From positions 6,327,501-6,391,500 of the forward strand of contig NZ_CP108080.1 in the NCBI RefSeq assembly GCF_036181745.1: a stretch of 64,000 nucleotides of DNA, given 5' to 3'. Of the stretch, positions 58,845 through 64,000 are shown one piece after another. Position 1 is the stretch's first letter, and the number at the start of each line of letters is the position of its first letter. The position numbers were made by a program, and so were the translations under genes. Under the pieces are notes generated by a model. That model had not been told where the DNA came from, did no database searches, and saw only the letters and a list, made by a program, of their open reading frames with translations. The DNA comes from Streptomyces sp. NBC_00259. Its GTDB lineage: Bacteria > Actinomycetota > Actinomycetes > Streptomycetales > Streptomycetaceae.

Positions 58845-59094
58845 GGGAGACGGAGAACGGCGGTCCGTGCACCGTGACGGACCGACAGCGAAGAGTGCAC
58901 AGCGACGGTGAACAGCGACAGGTGAGCGGTGACTCATGAGCGGTGACAGGTGACCGGGCGGATGTGACATGTCACCGTGCGCGCCACGGCCCCTCGTGGC
59001 TCCAGGCGTGCGGCTCGTTCGGATCAGTGGTGGCATTGATGACGAACGAGCCTGCACGGCACCCCTGGTGCCCACGAGGAGCGAGGGGGCGCGA

Positions 59095-59688
59095 GTGTCG
59101 CCACCTGATGCGGATCCCGATGCCGCCGAGCGGCTGGCCAAGCTCGGTCTGAACGAGCTGCTGGTCCTGGTGGGCCGCGGCGACCAGGACGCGTTCGTCC
59201 CGGTCTACGAAGCGGTCAGCGGCCCGGTGCTGGGCATGGTGCGACGGGTCCTGAGGGACCCGGCACAGTCGGAGGAGGTGACCCAGGACGTGCTCGTCGA
59301 GGTGTGGCGTACCGCCGGCCGGTTCCGGCCCGAGCAGGGCAGCGCCCTGACCTGGGTCCTGACGCTGGCCCACCGGCGCGCGGTGGACCGGGTCCGTTCG
59401 TCCCAGGCCCGCACCGAGCGGGAGCGCAGGGTGGCCCTGCTGGAGTCGGGGCCGCCGTTCGACGACGTGGTCGAGCAGGTCGAGATCAACCTCGAACAGC
59501 AGCAGGTCCGGCGCTGTCTCCAGGCGCTGACCGAGCTCCAGCGGGAGTCGGTCGTGCTGGCCTACTACCACGGCCTCACCTACCGGGAGGTGGCCGAATC
59601 CCTGTCACAGCCGCTGGGCACGGTGAAGGCCCGGATGCGTGACGGGCTGATGCGGATGCGTGACTGTTTGCAGGAGAGCGAGGTGTGA
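59095..59688 (+). CDS. sigK: ECF RNA polymerase sigma factor (SigK-like)
   Basis: A 197-residue ECF sigma factor. Region 2 is at about 22-95 (GRGDQDAFVPVYEAVSGPVLGMVRRVLRDPAQSEEVTQDVLVEVWRTAGRF), and region 4 is at about 140-190 (CLQALTELQRESVVLAYYHGLTYREVAESLSQPLGTVKARMRDGLMRMRDCL). It is directly followed by an RskA-like anti-sigma gene that starts three bases after its stop, as in mycobacterial SigK-RskA. The GTG start is behind AGGGGG; an upstream in-frame extension of 42 residues is unlikely. The gap 58845-59094 holds nothing else I recognise. Confidence 0.9.
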   Translation: MSPPDADPDAAERLAKLGLNELLVLVGRGDQDAFVPVYEAVSGPVLGMVRRVLRDPAQSEEVTQDVLVEVWRTAGRFRPEQGSALTWVLTLAHRRAVDRVRSSQARTERERRVALLESGPPFDDVVEQVEINLEQQQVRRCLQALTELQRESVVLAYYHGLTYREVAESLSQPLGTVKARMRDGLMRMRDCLQESEV

Positions 59689-59690
59689 CC

Positions 59691-60542
59691 ATGAACGACG
59701 ACGAGTTGCACTCCGCGACCGGCGCTTACGTACTGCACGCGCTGCCCGACGACGAACGGCGCGCCTTCGAGGAGCACCTCGCCTCCTGCGAGGCGTGCGC
59801 GCGAGAGGTCGCCGAGCTCCAGGTCTCGGCCGCACGGCTGGCGCAGCCGGTGGCCGTCGTGCCCCCGTCGGGCCTCTGGCGCCGCGTACAGGAGCGGATC
59901 GCCGTCACTCCGCAGGCCCCCTATGCCCCACGGACCCCTTCCACCGCGCAGGTCACGCAGGTGCCAGGGGTCCCGTCGTCCGCCGCGGTCGCCGCCGCCC
60001 GGCAGGACCTGTCCGTCTCGCCGGCCGCCGAGGAACACCGCCCGGCCGAGGGCGCCCGGTCCGTCGGCCCGCGGCTGTTGCGGCTGGCGCTCGCCGCGTG
60101 CATGGCGCTCGTGGTGGCCCTCGGCGGTGTCGCCGCATGGCAGTACCAGGCGGCCGAACGCGCCCGCTCCCAGCTGGCCGTCGCCGAGGACCGGTACGCG
60201 GGTGTCTCCGATGTGCTCGCCGCGTCCGATGTGGAGCTCCACACCCAGCCGCTGGCGAACGGCGGCACCGGCACCATCGCCGTGTCCCGCAGCCAGGACG
60301 CCGCGGTCTTCTTCGCCACCGGAGTCCCGGCGCTGCCCGTCGGCCAGACGTACGCACTGTGGTTCGACGAGGACGGGACCTACCGGCCCGCCGGGCTGGT
60401 GGGCCGGTCCGGGGCGCAGGACATGCAGATGCTGAACGGTCCCGTGGCCGGGGCGACGGCCGTCGGCATCACGGTCGAGCCGGCCGGCGGCTCGTCGCAG
60501 CCCACCACCCCGCCGCTGGGGATGATCAACATCCCGGCCTGA
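59691..60542 (+). CDS. RskA-like zinc-binding anti-sigma factor
   Basis: A 283-residue membrane anti-sigma factor. The ZAS motif is His29-x3-Cys33-x2-Cys36 in EEHLASCEAC. One membrane helix follows (about 128-149, LRLALAACMALVVALGGVAAW). The extracytoplasmic RskA domain is at about 165-280, including AVFFATGVPALPVGQTYALWF and a closing GGSSQPTTPPLGMINIP. It should hold the preceding sigma factor until proteolysis. ATG at 59691; a GTG six bases earlier overlaps the sigma stop and is an alternative. Convergent with the P450 gene. Confidence 0.9.
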   Translation: MNDDELHSATGAYVLHALPDDERRAFEEHLASCEACAREVAELQVSAARLAQPVAVVPPSGLWRRVQERIAVTPQAPYAPRTPSTAQVTQVPGVPSSAAVAAARQDLSVSPAAEEHRPAEGARSVGPRLLRLALAACMALVVALGGVAAWQYQAAERARSQLAVAEDRYAGVSDVLAASDVELHTQPLANGGTGTIAVSRSQDAAVFFATGVPALPVGQTYALWFDEDGTYRPAGLVGRSGAQDMQMLNGPVAGATAVGITVEPAGGSSQPTTPPLGMINIPA

Positions 60543-60557
60543 CGGGTCCCGCCGGTC

Positions 60558-61793
60558 TCAGCCCCCGGACGCGTCCCCGTCGGGGGTGAAGGTGACGGGC
60601 AGCTGCTGGGGGCCGCGCAGCCCGCCGGGCCGCCAGCGCAGTTCACCCGGCGGCACCGCCAGGGCCAGGCCGGGAAGCCTGCGCAGCGCGGTGCCGATGG
60701 CGACCTGACCCTCCAGCCTGGCCAGCGGAGCGCCCAGGCAGTAGTGGATGCCGTGCCCGAACGCGAGGTGGGCGTTGTCGCGCCGGGTGATGTCCAGGCG
60801 ATCGGGATCGGCGAATCGCGCCGGGTCGCGGTCGGCGATGGCGGAGGCGATCAGCACGGTCGCGCCGGGCGGGACGGTCACTCCCGCGATCTCGACCTCC
60901 TCGCGGGCGAACCGCGCGATACCGGGGCTGACCGGCCCGTCGTAGCGGAGGAACTCCTCGATCGCGCCCGGCAGCAGCTCCGGGTCGTCCCGCAGCAGTG
61001 CCAGCTGATCGGGGTGGGCGAGCAGTGCGGCGATGCCCCCGCCGATCAGATTGACCGTGGTGATGTACCCCGCCACCAGCAGCAGGAACGACATGGCGAT
61101 CAGCTCGTCCTCGTTCAGCCGCTGCTCCTCGTCCCGGGCCGTGATCAGCGCGCTGAGCAGGTCGTCTCCCGGCCGGGCCCGTTTCGCCTCCAGGAGCTTG
61201 GTCAGATAGGAGCGCATCTGCTCCCAGGCGGCGTTCACCACGGCGGGATCCGGCATCTCGGCCCGGCGCAGCAGCATGTCGTCGGTCCACCGCTGGAAGT
61301 CGTGCCGGTCCTCCACGGGTACGCCGAGCAGTTCGCTGATGACCGTGACCGGGAGCGGCAGGGCGAAGTCCGCGACGAGTTCGGCACGGCCGGCCGCCAC
61401 GACGTCGTCGAGCAGCCGGTCGGTGATCTCCTGGACGCGGGGCCGCAGCTCTCCCACCCGGCGCGCGGTGAAGGCCTTCGAGACCAGCCGACGAAGCCGG
61501 GTGTGGTCGGGCGGGTCCGTGCGGAGCATGTTGCTCAGCATCGACTCGCGTTCGGTCACGGGCAGCTGCTGCATCAGCCGGGGATCCGACGCGTCGCGGA
61601 CGTCGCTGCTGAGCCGGGGGTCCGACAGGGCCGCGAGGCCGTCCTCGTAGCGCGTGACCAGCCAGGCCTCCAGGCCGCCGGCGATCACGGCGCGACGCAC
61701 CGGGCCCTCCTCGCGTAGTTGCCGGAAGAGCGGGAAGGGATCCGCGAGGAAGGCCGGGTCGGTGTAGGGGAGGAGGACCGGCTGCTGGCTCAT
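60558..61793 (-). CDS. Cytochrome P450
   Basis: A 411-residue soluble bacterial P450. The heme-ligand loop is FGHGIHYCLGAPLARLE with Cys352, the K-helix ExxR is Glu280/Arg283 in EEFLRYDGP, and SKAFTARRV is the usual C-helix segment. The I-helix motif reads AGYITT (241-246) where AGxE/DT is normal, so the acidic partner of the proton-relay Thr is replaced by Ile. It is divergent from an FAD-dependent oxidoreductase 107 bp away. No ferredoxin is encoded here. ATG behind GGGAGACAAC. Substrate unknown. Confidence 0.92.
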   Translation of the reverse strand: MSQQPVLLPYTDPAFLADPFPLFRQLREEGPVRRAVIAGGLEAWLVTRYEDGLAALSDPRLSSDVRDASDPRLMQQLPVTERESMLSNMLRTDPPDHTRLRRLVSKAFTARRVGELRPRVQEITDRLLDDVVAAGRAELVADFALPLPVTVISELLGVPVEDRHDFQRWTDDMLLRRAEMPDPAVVNAAWEQMRSYLTKLLEAKRARPGDDLLSALITARDEEQRLNEDELIAMSFLLLVAGYITTVNLIGGGIAALLAHPDQLALLRDDPELLPGAIEEFLRYDGPVSPGIARFAREEVEIAGVTVPPGATVLIASAIADRDPARFADPDRLDITRRDNAHLAFGHGIHYCLGAPLARLEGQVAIGTALRRLPGLALAVPPGELRWRPGGLRGPQQLPVTFTPDGDASGG

Positions 61794-61900
61794 GTTGTCT
61801 CCCGGGGTACGGCACGGCCGCCGAGGGCGGACTTGTCGAACTTGAGGGTATATGTCCCATTGTGGCGGACCCCGGGATTGCGCCGAAGGGAGCGGTTGCC

Positions 61901-63136
61901 ATGGAGCGGACCACCTGCTGCGTGATGGGCGGCGGACCGGCCGGCATGGTCCTCGGCCTGCTGCTGGCCCGGGCCGGGGTCGACGTCACGGTCCTGGAGA
62001 AGCACGGCGACTTCCTGCGCGACTTCCGCGGAGACACCGTGCACCCCTCCACCCTGGCGCTGCTCGACGACCTGGGCCTCGCCGAACGGTTCGCCCGGCT
62101 GCCGCAGCGGCGGGTGACGACGATCCAGCTGCCGATCGGCCCGGACCGTTCCCTGGTCACCGTCGGGAACATCGGCGCCCTGCGGGGCACGTACAACTAC
62201 ATCGCGATGGTGCCCCAGTGGGATCTGCTCAACCTGCTCGTGGACGAGGCCGGCCGGGAACCGTCCTTCACCCTGCGGATGAACACCGAGGCGACCTCGT
62301 TCCTCAAGGAACACGGCCGGGTCACGGGAGTCCGCTACCGCACCGCCGACGGCCGCACCGGTGAGCTGCGGGCCGCCCTCACCGTGGCCTGCGACGGCCG
62401 GGGCTCGCTCGCCAGGACGCTTCCCGAGCTGGGACTGGAGAGCTTCAACTGCCCCATGGACGCCTGGTGGTTCCGGCTGCCGCGGCGTCAGCACGACCCG
62501 CGTGGACTGGTGGGAGGTGTGGGCGACCGGTTCTTCAGCGTCCTCATCGACCGCGGCGACTACTGGCAGTGCGCCGCGCTCATCCCCAAGGGAAGCGACG
62601 CGCGGCGGCGCGCCGCCGGCCTGGACCGGTTCATGGCCGACTTCACCGCCGCCGTCCCCTGGCTGGCGGACCGGCTGCACGCGCTCGGCTCGTGGGACGA
62701 CGTGAAGCTCCTCGACGTGACGCTGGACCGCCTCCGGCGCTGGCACCGCCCGGGACTGCTGTGCATCGGCGACGCGGCCCATGCCATGTCACCGGTCTTC
62801 GGTATCGGCATCAACCTCGCCGTCCAGGACGCGGTGGCCGCCGCCCGGTATCTCGTCGGCCCGCTGCGGGACGGCACGGTCGGGCTGCGGGACGTGCGAC
62901 GTGTCCAGCAGCGCCGTCTGCCGACGACCGTGGCGACGCAGACCATGCAGCGCTTCGCGCACGCCAGGGTCGTCGAACCGGTGCTGTCGGGCCGGCCGCC
63001 GTTCGGCGACCACCCCAAGCGCGCCCAGCGGCTGACCGAGCTCATCACCACCTCACCCTGGCTGAACCGGATGCCGGCGTACTTCCTCGCCTACGGCGCC
63101 CTGCGCGAGCGCCCGCCGACAGCCTCGGTGCGCTGA
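61901..63136 (+). CDS. FAD-dependent oxidoreductase (aromatic-hydroxylase-like)
   Basis: A 411-residue FAD monooxygenase-like protein. The FAD Rossmann motif is VMGGGPAGMVLGLLLARAGVDVTVLEK near the N-terminus, and the second FAD motif is CIGDAAHAMSPVFGIGINLAVQDAVAAA near residue 290. VACDGRGSLAR is the DG motif of PHBH-type enzymes. ATG behind AAGGGAG; a GTG at 61862 preceded by TATATG could instead start a leaderless message and add 13 residues. Divergent from the P450. No polyketide or peptide synthase is visible. Confidence 0.9.
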   Translation: MERTTCCVMGGGPAGMVLGLLLARAGVDVTVLEKHGDFLRDFRGDTVHPSTLALLDDLGLAERFARLPQRRVTTIQLPIGPDRSLVTVGNIGALRGTYNYIAMVPQWDLLNLLVDEAGREPSFTLRMNTEATSFLKEHGRVTGVRYRTADGRTGELRAALTVACDGRGSLARTLPELGLESFNCPMDAWWFRLPRRQHDPRGLVGGVGDRFFSVLIDRGDYWQCAALIPKGSDARRRAAGLDRFMADFTAAVPWLADRLHALGSWDDVKLLDVTLDRLRRWHRPGLLCIGDAAHAMSPVFGIGINLAVQDAVAAARYLVGPLRDGTVGLRDVRRVQQRRLPTTVATQTMQRFAHARVVEPVLSGRPPFGDHPKRAQRLTELITTSPWLNRMPAYFLAYGALRERPPTASVR

Positions 63137-63217
63137 GGTGCGCCGAGGTGCGCCGGACTCGGGGCGCCGTGACCGACGGCTGTGACATATCACGCTGTAC
63201 CGACGCAGAGGCGTGGC

Positions 63218-64000
63218 TCAGCCCGTCGCTCCCGGCACGCGCGAGAGCACCGCGGCGAGGTCGGTGGCGGGGGACAGGGTGCCGAAGGCCAGGCCGTGGT
63301 CGGGGGTGAGGCGGGAGGCGCAGAACGCGTCGGAGACGGCGGGTGGGGCGTGGCGGACGAGGAGCGAGGCCTGGAGGACCAAGGCCAGGCGCTCGACCAG
63401 CCGGCGGGCGCGGAGTTCGGCGTCGGGGGTGAGGACCAGCTCGCCGCGCAGCTGCCGCCAGGCCTCGTCCAGGCGCGCGTCCGCGCCGGCGGCGGCCTCG
63501 ACCTCGGCACGGAAGGCGTCCAGGGATGCGGGCTCACGTGCGACGGCACGGAGCACGTCGAGCGCGTTCACATTGCCCGAGCCCTCCCAGATGCCGTTGA
63601 GCGGGGCGTCCCGGTACAGCCGCGGCATACCGGACGTCTCGTCATAGCCGTTGCCGCCCAGGCACTCCAGGGCCTCGGCGACCGCCGCGGGCTGCCGCTT
63701 GCAGACCCAGTACTTGCCGACCGCCGTGGCGAGGCGCAGGAACGCCCGCTCCTGGGCGTCCCCGCGCTGCGCGCGGTCCGCCGCACCCGCGACCCGCAGC
63801 GCGAGCGTCGTCGCCGCCTCCGACTCGAGCCCCAGGTCGGCGATCACATTGCGCATCAGCGGCTGGTCGATCAGCTTGGCGCCGAACACACTGCGGTGGC
63901 GCACATGGTGCGCCGCCTGCGCCAGCGCTGCGCGGATCCCGGACGCGGAGCCCAGGATGCAGTCGAGCCGGGTCATGGTGACCATGTCGATGATCGTCCG
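63218..64000 (-). CDS. Acyl-CoA dehydrogenase (AidB-like), N-terminus outside window
   Basis: The C-terminal 260 residues of an acyl-CoA dehydrogenase. The gene runs off the right edge; RTIIDM is read before the first visible Met. The helical C-terminal domain is clear: TRLDCILGSASGIRAALAQAAHHVRHRSVFGAKLIDQPLMRNVIADL, EALECLGGNGYDE with the conserved GG-GY, and LYRDAPLNGIWEGSGNVNALDVLRA. The last motif and TRLDC resemble AidB and isovaleryl-CoA-dehydrogenase relatives linked to alkylation stress. Cofactor FAD. Confidence 0.88.
   Translation of the reverse strand, partial: RTIIDMVTMTRLDCILGSASGIRAALAQAAHHVRHRSVFGAKLIDQPLMRNVIADLGLESEAATTLALRVAGAADRAQRGDAQERAFLRLATAVGKYWVCKRQPAAVAEALECLGGNGYDETSGMPRLYRDAPLNGIWEGSGNVNALDVLRAVAREPASLDAFRAEVEAAAGADARLDEAWRQLRGELVLTPDAELRARRLVERLALVLQASLLVRHAPPAVSDAFCASRLTPDHGLAFGTLSPATDLAAVLSRVPGATG

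Overview
This 64 kb window looks like chromosome from a Streptomyces-type actinomycete. It is uniformly very GC-rich, and its genes have G/C-biased third positions and frequent GTG or TTG starts with GGAGG-like ribosome binding sites. Its content is typical of the genus: several SpoIIE-type phosphatases, a HATPase anti-sigma protein, a streptophobe-family membrane protein, a DUF6777 protein, a DUF2637 protein, a class F sortase, an SPW-repeat protein, an IdeR/DmdR-type iron box and a TrmB-LuxR regulator beside a subtilase. There is no rRNA, tRNA, CRISPR array, prophage or intact insertion sequence; one MITE-like element is present.

Layout. 0-5.2 kb: minus-strand sugar oxidation genes (amidohydrolase cut by the window edge, mutarotase, aldo/keto reductase; probably fucose or rhamnose), a frameshifted SDR gene, a 198-bp MITE-like element, a second aldo/keto reductase and a VOC protein. 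5.2-11.2 kb: RsgA GTPase, an Ada-AlkA repair protein with an eroded glycosylase domain, a PPOX flavoprotein and a Tat-exported GH95-type glycosidase. 11.4-20.6 kb: TrmB-LuxR regulator divergent from a 1255-aa secreted subtilase, a PP2C-like protein lacking metal-binding Asp residues, pyruvate oxidase and an anti-sigma HATPase. 20.6-26.2 kb: DUF2637 protein, FhuF-like iron protein behind an iron box, GntR regulator, WD40-like protein and a TPR-like protein.

26.4-35.2 kb is a purine catabolism island: a PucR regulator divergent from a three-subunit xanthine dehydrogenase operon, then an NCS2 purine permease and an XdhC-type maturation factor. 35.3-43.7 kb holds Streptomyces-type signalling and membrane genes: an FHA-ABC transporter, a small hypothetical, streptophobe protein, DUF6777 protein and a GAF-PAS-SpoIIE phosphatase. 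43.7-47.6 kb has two regulator/hydrolase pairs (serine hydrolase with a GbsR/MarR-type regulator; alpha/beta hydrolase with a TetR regulator), each with repeats in the shared promoter. 47.6-52.8 kb is a minus-strand run of FUSC transporter and two SpoIIE phosphatases.

53.2-58.8 kb: DMT transporter, SPW protein, RpiR regulator, class F sortase, an extreme poly-Asp repeat surface protein and a small secreted protein. 59-64 kb: ECF sigma factor with its zinc-binding anti-sigma factor, a cytochrome P450 divergent from an FAD monooxygenase-like gene, and the 3' end of an acyl-CoA dehydrogenase.

The least ordinary items are the sortase/poly-Asp locus, the 16-bp-period array ahead of the small secreted protein, the two probably inactivated enzymes (AlkA and PP2C-like), and short tandem repeats next to several gene ends. 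I found no clearly new multi-gene system; the sortase/poly-Asp locus is the best candidate.
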